Shown here: positions 1 through 10,733 of the stretch, in pieces
Layout of the letters: every line of letters begins with the position of its first letter
Position numbering within the stretch: the stretch's first letter is position 1
DNA from: Nilaparvata lugens
Lineage: Eukaryota > Arthropoda > Insecta > Hemiptera > Delphacidae
Direction: 5' to 3'
Assembly: GCF_014356525.2 (NCBI RefSeq)
Contig: NC_052505.1
Coordinates: forward strand, 54,054,379 to 54,118,378
Length of the DNA stretch: 64,000 bases
Translations under genes and position numbers: made by a program
Notes under the pieces: model-generated
Told to the model about the DNA's origin: nothing
Seen by the model: the letters and a program-made list of their open reading frames with translations, nothing else
The model's database searches: none

Positions 1-1120
1 CCATCCATGTTGGATGACATTCTTATGTGGAATGGAATATTTGATATATATACTGGAGCAATTGTTAAGATCCCTAGCTTGCAAATAAATTTGCAAAAAG
101 TTAAGGCCGTCCGGCTCGCAAATATGCTGGGTTCAGACCACAGCTCTAGCTCAGTAGTAGATGCATGAATATTCCAAATATAATGAATCACCATAGAGTT
201 TAATAACTGGTGATCAATATTTCTTACCGTTGCTTCCGTGAAGTTATTGAAGAATACCAATAAGGAAGTCAAAAAGATAGTTGGTGACTGATTATCAGTA
301 ACCATATATTCAATCGAGAATTATGAAAATTAATACTATGGTTTTCCTAGTTGATCCTTAAAACGCTCGTCATGAATACAGGTATACATCAATTAATCCT
401 TTCGAAATTCCTTGAAACTTACGCCAGTTCTTCAAGTTCTCTGGATCCTTATATGATATATGGTAGACTTATTAATGTAAATATCAGTAAGATTTTGCTG
501 GCTGAATAGTATTACAATCATCAAAGGATGATGAGTGATAAATGCTCTGAATAATATCAATATTAATTGATTCAATAATTATATTTACGCTGCCGAATAA
601 TAATGCTTGGTACCAAGACAGCTCAAACTGTATATCACGAGATGAATTAGGAAAATAATAAAAACTTCTAAGATCCTCAATGCTGACATAAAACACAAAT
701 ATATTCCCATAAAATAACATAGACAAAAATATTTCTTGATAAATATTATGTTCTTTGAATAAATAAATTCTCTAATATTTAAATAATTATCACAGGATTT
801 ATTAGCATTCACAATATTGTGAGCTGTAAGAATATGTATTTTATTAATACTGATATATGGACTTCAAGTCGGTTCAGAACTTAACAACTTGGAACCTGTT
901 CAGTCTATAGATTTAATAGAACATACTTTGATCAATGAATACTAAATAAAAGTAATAATTTGAAATCTCAGGGTTTGTGGATTCGTGCCATGCATGGGAA
1001 TAAGCTTCCTACATATATCAAATAAATTCATAAAGAGATTTCTTATAAACTATATGATATTGTTCGACACGTTGCGAATTTCTTAAATTTGAATAAAAAT
1101 TTATATAGCACTTTGATTAT

Positions 1121-2534
1121 TGAGGAAACAATTATACATGAGAATCGTCATCATCTTGGAGCAGGAGTTATCACTCCAACATCGCCAAGGGAGGCAGAAT
1201 ATGAGATTAAAAATTTGAGCAGAAAGAAAACGCCAGGTTTCGACTTAATAACTGGAGAGATTCTACAGGAGCTCCCAAGAAAAGCAATTGTGAAGCTATG
1301 CCATCTCTTCAACGCTTCATTCCGATTGAAATATGTGCCAAGTTTTTTGGAAGGTAGCCGATCATTCAAGTAAAATCATGATGTAACCTCGTATAGGCCA
1401 ATTTCACTACTGCCAGTAATATCAAAATTATTCGAGAAACTTCTACTGAAAAGATTAAAGCCTTATCTGGACGATAATGGATTAATACCAACCCATCAAT
1501 TCGGATTTCGAGATAAACATAGTACAATAGATCAGGTGCACAGAATAACAAATATTATTGAAAATACATTGGAGGAAGAGAAAGTTTGCTCTGCAATTTT
1601 CCTTGATGTAGCACAGGCTTTCGACAAAGTATGGCATTCAGGATTGTGCTACAAAATAAACCAGTTCTTACCAACAGAATACAGTCTGATACTGAAATCA
1701 TATCTTCAAGATCGTTATTTCAGGATAAAACAAGATGATGCTTTTTCATCTCTCAGAGAAATCAGGGCTGGAGTTCCTCAAGGAAGTGTGCTGGGTCTCC
1801 TCTCGTACCTCCTATACACATCTGATATACCTCAACCCGAAAACGTAACAGTAGCAACATTTGCTGATGATACAGCAGTTTTATCAGTTGGTGAAACTGT
1901 TGAAGTTTCTACAGAGAAATTGCAGGTGGCAGTCAACAGAATCAATGTTTGGACAAAACACTGGCTTATAAAATTGAATGAAGTAAAATCAGTTCAAGTC
2001 AACTTTACAAACAGAAGAGTTCAATATATCCCCTTAACACTCAATGGGAATATTGTACCCTACTCCAACACTGCAAAATATCCAGGCATGACGCTGGATG
2101 CCAAGCTTAGATAGGAGGAGCATGTGAAGAAGAAAAGAGAACAACTTGGCATAAAATTCAAGAAAATGTACTGGCTACTTGGGAGGACATCAAAGTTGTC
2201 AAATTATAACAAATTGCTTCTCTACAAGCAGATTCTCAAGCCGGTGTGGACCTACGGAATTCAACTCTGGGGCTGCACCCGACCATCCAATATTGACATC
2301 ATCCAGCACTTCCAGAACAAAGTACTCAGAAGTTGTGTAGACACTCTTTGGTACATCAGGAGCTCTGATCTCCACCGCGACCTGGGAGTGGTGAGAGTCA
2401 TCAGTGAAATCCAAAGATTTGCAGAAAAACTTGAGAAAAGACTTCATCAAAATGTGAATGTGGAAGCAATCCAGCTGCTCAATGTGCATGGAGTAAGAAG
2501 ACTGCAATGCAGAAAGCCACACGAATTAGTTTAG
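1121..2534 (+). pseudogene. LINE ORF2 remnant: reverse transcriptase and C-terminal region
   Basis: Encodes the RT of a Jockey-type LINE, which copies the element RNA at a nicked chromosomal target. The linker before RT (1121-1373) is in one frame and ends in a stop. The frame changes near 1374, and RT then runs from there through 2534. Visible RT motifs are FLDVAQAFDKVWH (about 1602), GVPQGSVLG (about 1770) and the catalytic FADD box (about 1860). An in-frame TAG at 2112-2114 stands where related copies have a tryptophan codon (LKWKEH). After it the C-terminal region, with WTYGIQLWGC, reads through to a stop at 2534. The endonuclease half is absent because the copy is 5'-truncated. Not functional. 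Confidence 0.88.
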
Positions 2535-2735
2535 TGCTAAAGTGTTCAATTGGAAGTGCAAAGGCAGAATACTGTATCCTTTTATGCTAAAAATAATCTT
2601 TATTCAATCCTTGACCAATATAGAAGGCTTAACCAATGGGTTTTACCTTCACAAACAATATTCTTATCAATTTATGTCAAAATAGAATAGCTTGTTAGTC
2701 TTTAACTAGGTGCTATGAATAGCAAGAAAAAAAAA
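2535..2735 (+). other. LINE 3' UTR and poly-A tail
   Basis: This non-coding tail lies between the ORF2 stop and the duplicated target. It ends AGCAAG followed by nine A's. It aligns loosely with 18823-19023, the tail of the longer LINE of the same group. Confidence 0.7.
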
Positions 2736-3860
2736 CTTTGATTAATTCCCCAATTCACTGATAAAGGCCTGCTAATGAGCTCATTAGAATAACTAGCACA
2801 CTCACTATAATGCTGTTCTGAAGTTCTCGTAGAATAATTATTTATCTCCAATAATTAATTAGCCGGATCCTTTTGTCTCTGCAGGGCTCGTGTATAGTCC
2901 AGATTTTTTACAAGTTTCTATCAGTATTAAAAATATATTTATGGGAATAAATTACGGTTAAGAACTCTTTAACACACACTGAGTTCACAAATAATCAAAC
3001 ATTAATTCCATATACTTGACATTTAAAAAAGGGATTGGCTTGATGCTTTTGAAAATTAATTGGAAAAAAGACCCTATTCTCCATGTGCTCCTCATAGGTC
3101 GCGATCACAAGCCACAGAGAGCAATTCTCAGAGAAATTCCATCTCTTCCTTTAACAATTTGTAAGCCTCCCTCTGATCGGCTTTCTAATCTAAGTAAAAT
3201 GTGATGTAATTGGTTACTTGAGATTGAGGGTTTCTCCAACATTGTTATACAAAGATAAATAAAAGTTTATGAATAAATAAATTAGATAATAGCCTGAGAG
3301 CATTCAAATAAATAAATCTCAATACATGAAGCTATGATGCGATATACATTTAATTTTTTATGTGAGCTTTGTGTACTCTTGGTTTTCATACTTTTCTAGA
3401 TTTCAATAAATATACAAGTAACATAATAATCGTTGTTATCTTATTACATAAACCTTCCCTAACATAAAGTATATAAATTTTATGAGTAAAAATTATAATT
3501 TAATTCATATTAGTTGGTTGAGCAATCAGCTGATTTGTTAGATATTGATTCAATAAATTGTCGATTGATCTAAGATCGATTGATGTATTAAATCAAAACA
3601 AAGGATTATAACCTCAAATTGTACAAGCAATTTTTTTTTATAATATGCCAATAATAAACAAGCCGCTTTATAATTTTATCTCTGCCAAAGAATTCTCATT
3701 ATTGCTTAATTACAATTTTGAATGGTTCTCTTATCGCTTTATAGATAACATGACTACTCTTTATCATAAATAATATTCGATTTTATTTGAGTGGTACCTT
3801 GACTAGGCTATCTATCCTTTCAATTTCACAACTCTACTAGAGATTAGTTATTTACTCCAA

Positions 3861-5109
3861 AATTTTTTTATGGTGCCATGACACGACGTCATACATTGCA
3901 GAACTATTTGAGCCAACAAAACATGCTATCAGAAGCATTTTGTCATAAAGGCGCACAAATAATGATATCGCCTTACATTGTAGCTCTTCAATTTTCTGAC
4001 GATTGTCAGTATAATTTCATTTAAGTTCCTTCCATGGAAGTTGTTGTTATTTAGTTTTGTGGGTCATTATTGTTTGAATGGAAGAATTTCGTAGTTTGAC
4101 TATTTATGAACTAGTAATGTCCAAAAGTGAAATCACATTTTTTGGGCATTATTCTAAACTGGTGCGGTAAATATATATATCACATTCAATCATAAAATGA
4201 TTAATATTTCATTTATATATTCTAATATTCAATCATATTTGATATCATGATCATATTTTCATTGTCTTTATCATTTCAATTATATACCTATGATAAATAA
4301 TTGATAATTAATTTTATTTCCATAGAAATAATTGATTATGAAGAATGCATATTTAAAAAAATTCACATGTAAATTATAGCTCTTATTAAATAATTATGAT
4401 ATTATGTCAATTGAATATTCAGAACGATTTAATTATTATTCGATTTTGATAGCTTGTCTGTAACAAAGCAAATCTACTATTATCACACTTTTATCAATAT
4501 TTGAAACACACAGTGATTGGTTAATGAACAAACTTGAACACAAATATGTATGTGATTATTCTTTCTATCAAGAATATTTTCGTGAGTCAAAAAATATTCA
4601 AAGTGATTTAAAAATATTCAATTTCAGTAACTCGACAGGAACCAAGGAATGGGCTCGTGTTCAATGATAAACCGTATTCAATTTGGGGGGCTTTCGATGA
4701 AGAAATAAACAGGAACAATGACTTCTTGGATCGTTCACTTCACTTCGGGATTCCTTTTGCAAGAGAGTTTTTGAGGGGAAATTGTTTATCCGAAGGTACA
4801 AAGAAGAAAGGCTCACTTTGTATGTTCAACGCCCTCCAGAGAATGACAGCCATTTGTCTGTTCTCTACACCTCTCATTTCATCTCTCTCTTTTCTTTTTC
4901 CATCTCCGTTTTAGATCCTGAATCTCTCTTTCAACTTTTTATTTTTCTCTGTCTTCTCCCCCCACCATCAACCGTGTAGTCATGAACTCATGCTTTCACA
5001 AAGTAAGAATTTATTGAAAAAGATCTGGTGTAGCGAACTCACAGAACTTTCCTTGCCTTCATGAAAATTGATCACCTGACGCTAGTGTTCACGCGCATCT
5101 CAAGTCTAC
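3861..5109. other. AT-rich spacer without recognisable feature
   Basis: Very AT-rich sequence with no frame that resembles a protein family and no clear repeat relation to the rest of the window. A short open frame at 4657-4914 has no recognisable motif and low-complexity codon content, so I treat it as chance. Confidence 0.5.
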
Positions 5110-5889
5110 TCAATTTTTTTCAATTTATTTATTTTCAATTTATTTATTAAAAACACACATAACAAGACAAAACAAAATTACAAAGAATTTGAAACAAATA
5201 AAACACAATAAAATGTTACAAATATAAAAAATCATGGGCTTTGTGGTTGGGTGTGTTGGAGAAGAGAAAAAAAAGAGAGGAAGATACCAAGCCAACTATG
5301 GTTCCCCATGTAATAGGCAGGCAAAGAAGAGAAGAGAAGTAATGAGGGAAAAAGGTAAGGGAGAAATGGGGGAAGGAAGAAAACAGAGGAATAGGTACTC
5401 AAAATAAAGGTAAGCGAGTCCACTGAAAAATGAAAAAACAATGCTGGAGCAGAAATCTCGAGTCATATATCTAAATGGAAGAAGAAATTACTGTATGTCC
5501 AGTTTTTTATATCCAGTTTAATTTTTCCGCTGATCTTATTGTCCATGAGAAAGTGATTTGGAATGAGGTTTATTATTTTAGTACCTATGTAAATTAACTG
5601 CCTCCTTATACATTCAATATTAGTGTTATAGGTTACATATTTGTTAGCAGTGGCCCTTAGATTATAATAATTAAGAGTAGAGTTTATTGTGAGAGGAAAA
5701 TCGGATCTATATTTTATTAAGTACTCAATTACGGTTTTTATGTATAATTGACGTATAGTCATGACCTCAAAATCACTAAAAACCATATCCGTTGGATAGA
5801 GCCTGGGTTTGCATGATATAGTTTTAATTATCAGTTTTTGTGCTACAAATAATTCAGCAATATGAGAGTTGAAACAGAAACAGAATACT
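5110..5889 (-). mobile_element. LINE 3' fragment with AATAAATTGA-type tail
   Basis: On the minus strand this comprises the C-terminal end of a LINE ORF2 (5463-5889), a purine/pyrimidine-rich 3' UTR and a short tandem tail built from two AAATAAATAAATTGA-like units, seen on the plus strand as CAATTTATTTATT repeats near 5115-5150. Simple 3' tandem tails are usual for several non-LTR retrotransposon clades. The body upstream of 5889 is missing, so this is a 5'-truncated copy. Confidence 0.6.
5463..5889 (-). pseudogene. LINE ORF2 C-terminal fragment
   Basis: The minus-strand frame from about 5889 down to 5463 contains a block of the type AELFVAQKLIIKTI, then KPRLYPTD and IRQLYI, and near its end a segment resembling the conserved 'GPK-hydrophobic-N-LP' box seen at the C-terminus of many insect LINE polyproteins (here YIGTKIINLIPNHF). 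An ATG at 5786 opens only the last 107 codons, but the homologous sequence clearly starts before it, so that ATG is not a real start. RT catalytic motifs are absent. Assigned to a LINE by pattern; the exact clade is not determined. Confidence 0.6.
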
Positions 5890-6159
5890 ATTCAAAGATC
5901 TGAGCCAGCTGGAGACAGGACAATAACGCTGGCGACACACGAGGTCTGCTATCTCGTTATAGTGAATGATTTAATAGAATAAACAGTTGCCAATAGTTTG
6001 CAATTGGATAATCACATTTTCTCGATTCTGAGCTTATTTTCAATTTTTGGTGAATATGTTACTGAACATTAATTGTAGAGATTTTCATGCTTAATCTCTT
6101 CGACTTGAAATTTTACGTGTAAATTGTATCTATAGCCTGATAATTGGGAATCCAAAATC

Positions 6160-6464
6160 GATCTTTGCATAGATGGGGCGGAGCTCCTGGAATTTTTACA
6201 GATATGGGACTTGTGGCAGTTGATAGAGCTTATTAATCACTATATTGGGTATGAATTTGATCAAAATCGTTGGAGCCGTTCTCGAGAAAATCGCAGAAAA
6301 ACCCTGTCTTTGACAACATTTTCGCCATTTCAGCCGTTATCTTCAATTGTATTTGATCGAAATTTTTCGTGTCGGATCCTTATAGTGTAAGGACTTTGAG
6401 TTCCAAGTTTTACGTTATTCCGTTGATTGGGAGATGAGTTATCATTCACACAGACGCATATACA

Positions 6465-6554
<90 letters not shown>

Positions 6555-6561
6555 ACACACA

Positions 6562-6622
<61 letters not shown>

Positions 6623-6750
6623 GACAAATACCCAAAAACCAAACTTTTTTGGACTCAGAAACGTATAAAAATTTGTAAATTAGGGTACTTTAATTTTTTT
6701 TTCGTAGAGCAATACTTTCCTTTAAAGGGCAAGGAAAGTAAAAATAGTTT
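6160..6750 (+). repeat. Dispersed repeat with internal (CA)n, ending GGCAAGGAAAGTAAAAAT
   Basis: The stretch has phrases such as AAATCGTTGGAGCCGTTCTCG, a poly(CA) tract, then CAGACAAATACCCAAAAACC and a terminal GGGCAAGGAAAGTAAAAA. I recall this arrangement as a very common interspersed repeat in planthopper-type hemipteran genomes, but I cannot check that here. No coding frame apart from artificial His/Thr or Cys/Val frames across the CA tract. Confidence 0.5.
6466..6618 (+). repeat. (CA)n microsatellite
   Basis: About 150 bp of CA dinucleotides, interrupted twice by CACCACA near 6553 and 6569. All apparent reading frames over it are products of the dinucleotide repeat. Confidence 0.97.
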
Positions 6751-7399
6751 TATCAGTTCAACTCTCTAACGTATTTTTGTGGTGGGAGAGGAAAAATACC
6801 TCCGTCCAGTGGAATACAAGTCAGTAGGCTGAACTGCTTGCAGGCTATTCACCTTCCTGCAAGAATGTTATGAGTGGAGTTGTTAGGAATTATTGGTTTT
6901 GCAATGATGATCGAGCTTTTCTTCAATGGAGATTTTCGGCTATCTCTTATGATGCGTTCCCAGCTCCTGATACATCATTTTTATTTTAAAGTTCTCTGCT
7001 ACAATTATGAAGCCTTGATTTCATAGTGGTTTCATATTTAAACCACACATTCAAGATTTTTTACAGCTTTATTGTAGTGGTCTATTGACAACACCACTCT
7101 TTAATAAGCTGGTAAAACTATTTCTCTTTAGAGGTAATTTTTCTCATTCGCCTCACATTGGCCGGACTGGAGTAAACAGACAAAGCTTAGCAATGTCATC
7201 GTTTCGTGAGGTTATGTCGGCAACCCATGTTGTGCACCACGTTTTTATTTTTTACACTCTATTTCTGCGATTTGGTGAGTTAATTTTTTATACATTGTTG
7301 AATATTATTCATACTAGGTATTATGAATATCACTTCACGATTATCTCACTCTATCACCCTTTGCTGAACGAAATATGTGTGGTATCACTGTGAAACCAC
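6751..7399. other. Spacer without recognisable feature
   Basis: No family-like protein on either strand. An open frame at 7085-7393 (102 codons) has no motif I recognise and is rich in His, Phe and Tyr, as expected for chance in AT-rich DNA. Confidence 0.4.
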
Positions 7400-7599
7400 C
7401 ATGAAAGAGGAAGCGCTATGAATAATTGCGCTTTTAGCGCTATTAGCCTTCCCTGTGCTCCCAAGGATGGCTAACATTCCTTTCATTACAATTATTGTAT
7501 TATCATTACTGTATCATTATTATCATTTTTCCTCACATTACTATGTGAGTTTTTCATAAAAACTGGTCTATGACAAGACTTTGATTAATTATTCTGCTT

Positions 7600-8961
7600 C
7601 TATAGGTTCAAGAATGCCCTAACCATTGATACAGTGTTGAGCATCACTGCCTTCTGCATCAAGTAGATCTTGTTCCTCGAGGCATCCAGATGACTTAAGT
7701 TTGCAGTCACTTTTTCCCCATCAATCCAACTGCAGATATTATGACTGGAACGACTTCCACTTCCTCTTGATGCCAGATATCCTTTACCTCAGCTGCCAGG
7801 GGTAGATACTTGAAAATCTTTTCACTGTAGTAGTGTTTCATGTTATGGCAGCATGGAATGCCTACATCTATTAAGACTGTTTCCCTGGTCAGCTTATTCA
7901 TCAGGATTGAATCTGGCCTGTTATGTGGAATCGTTTTGTCAGTCAGCACAGATCTGTCTCAATACAGCTTGTGGGTATTGTTCTCTTGGATTGAAGTTGG
8001 AGCATATTGATAGTAAGGAACTTTCTCAACAATTAACTTATGCCTTAATGCCAGGTCCTGATGCAGTATGCCAGCAACATCATTATGCCTCTTGAGGTAT
8101 TCAGTACCTATCATTGAATCTGGCCTGTTATGTGGAATCGTTTTGTCAGTCAGCACAGATCTGTCTCAATACAGCTTGTGGGTATTGTTCTCTTGGATTG
8201 AAGTTGGAGCATATTGATAGTAAGGAACTTTCTCAACATTTAACTTATGCCTTAATGCCAGGTCCTGATGCAGTATGCCAGCAACATCATTATGCCTCTT
8301 GAGGTATTCAGTACCTATCATTGACTGACAGGAAGACACAATATGCTGTACTGTCTCTGATGTCATACCACAGCGTCTACAAAGGTCATCGTTCAAAGGT
8401 AGCTTCATTATATATATTTTTTGTAATTTTTGGTGGCTATCACTTGGTCTTGTATAGCCACCATGAAGCCTCCTGTTTCAATGAACAAGTAACCATGCTT
8501 CAGCCAGGCATTCGATTGATCTGCATCCATATCAGGCTTCCCTAATGCAAATGCGTGCCTCCCATGTAACTGTTTCCACCTCCACTGCTCCAGGGCCTTG
8601 CTTTCATGCTGATTGTTACTTTGAGCAGCATTAATGTTTCGCTCTAATAAGTTGAAAGGGTGTATTTCTTGTCTGCTTCTCTGACTATTTTATAAAGATG
8701 CACTTGCTTTGTGAAAAAGTGAGTTCTCATTTTATGCACCTGTCTGTCACACAATCACTTGAGGTCTAGCAGCCCCCGCCCGCCATTATGCCTGGGGAGT
8801 ATCAGTCTCCCAATTGCAGCTTTGGGGTGATGTGCTCTGAATTTTGTTAGAAGGACTCTTGTTGCTCTCATGAGCACCTCAATATCAGTCTGAGTCCAGC
8901 TGATCACTCCAAATATATAATTCAAGAGAGGCACCGCATAAGTATTTATGGCTCTTATCAT
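7600..8961 (-). pseudogene. R2/R4-type LINE protein remnant: RT thumb, CCHC, PD-D endonuclease
   Basis: Minus-strand order: 8961-8755 is the RT C-terminal/thumb region (VISWTQTDIEVLMR, then LPRHNGGRGLLDL). A degraded stretch with stops follows to about 8408. Then comes a zinc knuckle CRRCGMTSETVQHIVSSC (C-x2-C-x7-H-x4-C), RHNDVAGILHQDLALRH, and the endonuclease core NRPDSIL...LIDVGIP, giving the PD and D residues of restriction-like nucleases. A TGA stands where a Trp is expected in the LYWDR box. A frameshift at the A-run near 7715 separates the last about 40 codons, which end near 7600. A 207-bp tandem duplication sits inside the endonuclease. Not functional. Confidence 0.72.
7906..8319. 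repeat. 207-bp tandem duplication inside the LINE endonuclease
   Basis: 7906-8112 and 8113-8319 are nearly identical; the one clear difference is CAACAATTAAC against CAACATTTAAC. Each unit starts ATTGAATCTGGCCTG. The unit is 69 codons, so the coding frame is kept. Both units carry the same TGA in the LYWDR position, so the nonsense change came before the duplication. Confidence 0.93.
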
Positions 8962-8976
8962 ATTTGCACTAACAAT

Positions 8977-9617
8977 ACCTATGAGCCATCATGATTTTGA
9001 TATTGAGATCACTAAAATTAAACAGATAGCTGTCACAAATGGGTATGAAGAAAGTATGGTGGACAGATTATTGAGTAGAATTAATAGAAAAATTTCAATC
9101 AATTCTAGCTTTGTAGGCTCAAACTGTGAGGAGAAGACTTGGATAACAATCCCATATTTAGGCCTTGTATCTGATAAAATAGGTAGGGAATTGAGGAGGA
9201 ATGGATTTCATGTTGCTTTCAAGACCAAACCGATTTTAAATAGTCTATTTAGCTGGAGTGAAGACAGAATTGATATTTGGGATAAAAGCGGGGTGTACAA
9301 ACTTAAATGTGATGATTGTAATGCTTGTTACGTGGATCAGACTGGTAGAAGTTTCAAAAGTAGAATTAAAGAACACATCAGAGATTGGAATAAACAAAAT
9401 GGGGAAACTAACTTTGCAGAACATTTGATAACAAATAATCACAGGTTCACAGTTAAGGAGAATGTTGAGTTCTGCATGTTAATAACAAAGGCAGATCTTT
9501 AAATATTCTAGAGGCTTTAGAAATAACAAGAGTAATTAAGGAAAATTCCCAGTATAGTTTAAATGACCACATTCATTTCAACCAGTACAACACTACGAAT
9601 TTAGTTTTATCATAAAA
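8977..9617 (+). pseudogene. Penelope-like polyprotein C-terminus with GIY-YIG endonuclease
   Basis: Penelope-like elements join an RT to a C-terminal GIY-YIG endonuclease that nicks target DNA. Here the connector (KIKQIAVTNGYEESMVDRLL) leads into the nuclease core SGVYKLKCDDCNACYVDQTGR followed by FKSRIKEH. The family motif is YVGQT; this copy has YVDQT, so a Gly next to the active site is replaced. The frame ends prematurely at 9502. One-base compensation near 9495 would continue into the normal tail, LEALEITRVIKEN and on to a stop near 9615. The open frame formally begins at 8948, but its first ten codons derive from the neighbouring minus-strand LINE. RT domain absent. Confidence 0.82.
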
Positions 9618-9843
9618 TTGTAAGCATACATTAGTCAATAGTTTTTCCATTTACATATTTGTTTTATTATCTTTCACACTTGTTTTCTTGGTTCTTATTT
9701 TGTACTCATAGTAAATTTTATTATCATGGCGATTCTGTTGCTTGAGCCGCCATTTTGTCACACCGTTGAGGGGGAGGAGACTGTCTAGCTAGGCCAATGG
9801 CAGGCGTTCATGCCCCCGACCAATAGCAGTACTCGCCTACTAG

Positions 9844-9918
9844 TATAAATTCTGCTGCTCTTGTATTTAGTTTTAGTTTATCAGAGATTGACAATGGTGT
9901 AATAACCGAATCCGGTCT
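9844..9918 (+). promoter_or_regulatory. Penelope pLTR: TATA-like box and degenerate hammerhead-like core
   Basis: TATAAAT (9844-9850) lies about 40 bp before TTGACAATGGTGTAATAACCGAA (from 9888). The latter has a short GGT/ACC stem with a six-base loop placed between TTGACAA and GAAT, the spacing of the two conserved hammerhead cores (CUGAUGA and GAAA). Penelope-like elements are known to carry hammerhead ribozymes. Both cores deviate here, so if related it is probably inactive. Low confidence. Confidence 0.3.
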
Positions 9919-9976
9919 TTCTAATTATCAATAAATCAGTGGTTTTTTGACAATTTCTTAGTCTTTTTCATTCAAT

Positions 9977-10190
9977 ATGAATAATTACCACAATATCAAC
10001 TTCTCAACTACACAAAAAGTGAAACTAGCAAGTCAAGCTGAACAAGTGAAGTTATATTTTAAATTGAAACTCAAGTATGGAGTAGCAGAAAGGAACATTT
10101 TCTTCAATAGACAATGCTTGAAACTGAAGGTTATCCCAAAGTATGTGGCAATAGTAACCAACAACACTTCTACTATTGCACAGAAGACCG
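9977..10190 (+). pseudogene. Penelope-like polyprotein N-terminal start (second copy, truncated)
   Basis: Starts with ATG right after the pLTR-like tail. The first about 70 codons have the look of Penelope N-termini: FSTTQKVKLASQAEQVKL, then KLKYGVAERNIFFNRQCLK and VIPKYVA. Homology stops near 10190, where the Gypsy-derivative leader begins, and the frame ends shortly after at 10222. So the second Penelope copy is cut off by, or recombined with, the next element. No catalytic domain remains. Confidence 0.6.
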
Positions 10191-10480
10191 ATCCGGACCC
10201 CAGGAGGACACCTAGTGCCTGACGACTAGGACTTAGAAAAGTCTGGAGCGCGAGCCGCCGCAACTTACTGATTCCATACGGAATCGAAAGAGGACCTCTA
10301 GAAAGGCTAGGGAAAGCCTTTGCGAGAGCTCCGAGATTAATCCGGACCCCAGGAAGACACCCGGTGCCCGAGGACTAGGACTTAGTCCCGACACAAAGAT
10401 CTTTTTCACTGCTGACATCGCAACGTTTCTACTCCCTTCTTTCCACGACCAACCCTGTTTGGCAGTGCGAAAGCACGGCC
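10190..10480 (+). repeat. About 145-bp imperfect tandem duplication in the Gypsy leader
   Basis: ATCCGGACCCCAGGAGGACA at about 10191 recurs as ATCCGGACCCCAGGAAGACA at about 10338. Each is followed by (C)CTAGTGCC or CCGGTGCC, GACGACTAGGACTTAG or GAGGACTAGGACTTAG. It lies upstream of gag in non-coding leader sequence. Confidence 0.7.
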
Positions 10481-10733
10481 CCTCTTTCCTAAAAGAGGGA
10501 AACATTTTTCTAAAGCACTCAAGACCCTGTTTCAACCCCCGGCTCGAACGAGGGTGGTTGACGGACGCCCCACCAAGACTCCCGTCCCCTGCCGCGGCCC
10601 ACCTCAGTCGCCGACTGAGTTTAGCCGGCCCAGAGCGACACTGGGAACTCTAGTAGAGGAAGGTGTGGGCAAAAATCTACTCAGACGATTGGCACACGAA
10701 CGTGGGGCTAAAGGTAGGAGGAGGAGAACAGTG

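Larger units (their letters stand above)
1120..2735 (+). mobile_element. 5'-truncated Jockey-type LINE insertion with target duplications
   Basis: The element begins in the pre-RT part of ORF2 and ends with an A9 tail at 2727-2735. The 9-bp word CTTTGATTA lies directly before it (1111-1119) and directly after the tail (2736-2744). Comparison with uninterrupted repeat B shows this sequence is foreign to the repeat, so the target-site duplication is well supported. Its 3' UTR shares a GTTAGTC...ACTAG...AATAG-poly(A) ending with the LINE at 14880-19023, so both belong to related families. 5' truncation with a short duplication and poly-A tail is the normal result of target-primed reverse transcription. 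Confidence 0.88.
20..3860 (-). repeat. Repeat A: copy of a 2.2-kb non-coding dispersed repeat, interrupted
   Basis: Read on the minus strand, this stretch matches 32792-35029 (repeat B) end to end after a LINE at 1120-2735 is removed. Matching landmarks include the stretch about the word GCCGTCCGGCTCGCAAATA (105-123), the segment before the LINE (about 950-1110) and the segment after it (2736-3860). Divergence is substantial, with many substitutions and small indels, so the copies are old. No long reading frame is shared between copies, and no terminal inverted repeat was seen. The left boundary is approximate because the copy fades out near the window edge. Class unknown. Confidence 0.75.
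7400..8970 (-). mobile_element. LINE of the restriction-like-endonuclease type (R2/R4-like), 3' part
   Basis: The minus strand carries RT thumb, CCHC zinc knuckle and PD...D endonuclease, then a 3' UTR down to about 7400 that contains a fold-back element of TAGCGCTAAAAGCGCAATT type (about 7410-7445). Downstream endonuclease and CCHC after RT is the order of R2/R4-type LINEs, as opposed to the upstream APE endonuclease of the Jockey-type LINEs elsewhere in the window. It abuts a Penelope-like element at about 8975. Confidence 0.7.
8975..9960 (+). mobile_element. Penelope-like retroelement, 5'-truncated first copy with pLTR-like tail
   Basis: The coding part (8977-9617) is the C-terminal end of a Penelope-type polyprotein. 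The following non-coding stretch runs into the start of a second copy at 9977. Head-to-tail partial tandems that share a pseudo-LTR are the usual organisation of Penelope-like elements. The tail holds a TATA-like box (9844-9850) and the words ATTGACAATGGTGTAATAACCG and GGTTTTTTGACAATTTC, which I recall from arthropod Penelope ends. Confidence 0.75.

Noticed and set aside
4657..4979. Overlapping small open frames
   Set aside because: No similarity pattern, no repeat relation and chance-like composition.
6427..6769. Open frames over the CA tract giving His/Thr or Cys/Val proteins
   Set aside because: They are produced by the dinucleotide repeat in all frames and have no flanking protein-like sequence.
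9977..10222. Independent small host gene
   Set aside because: Its N-terminal pattern and position right after the pLTR fit the start of a second Penelope copy.
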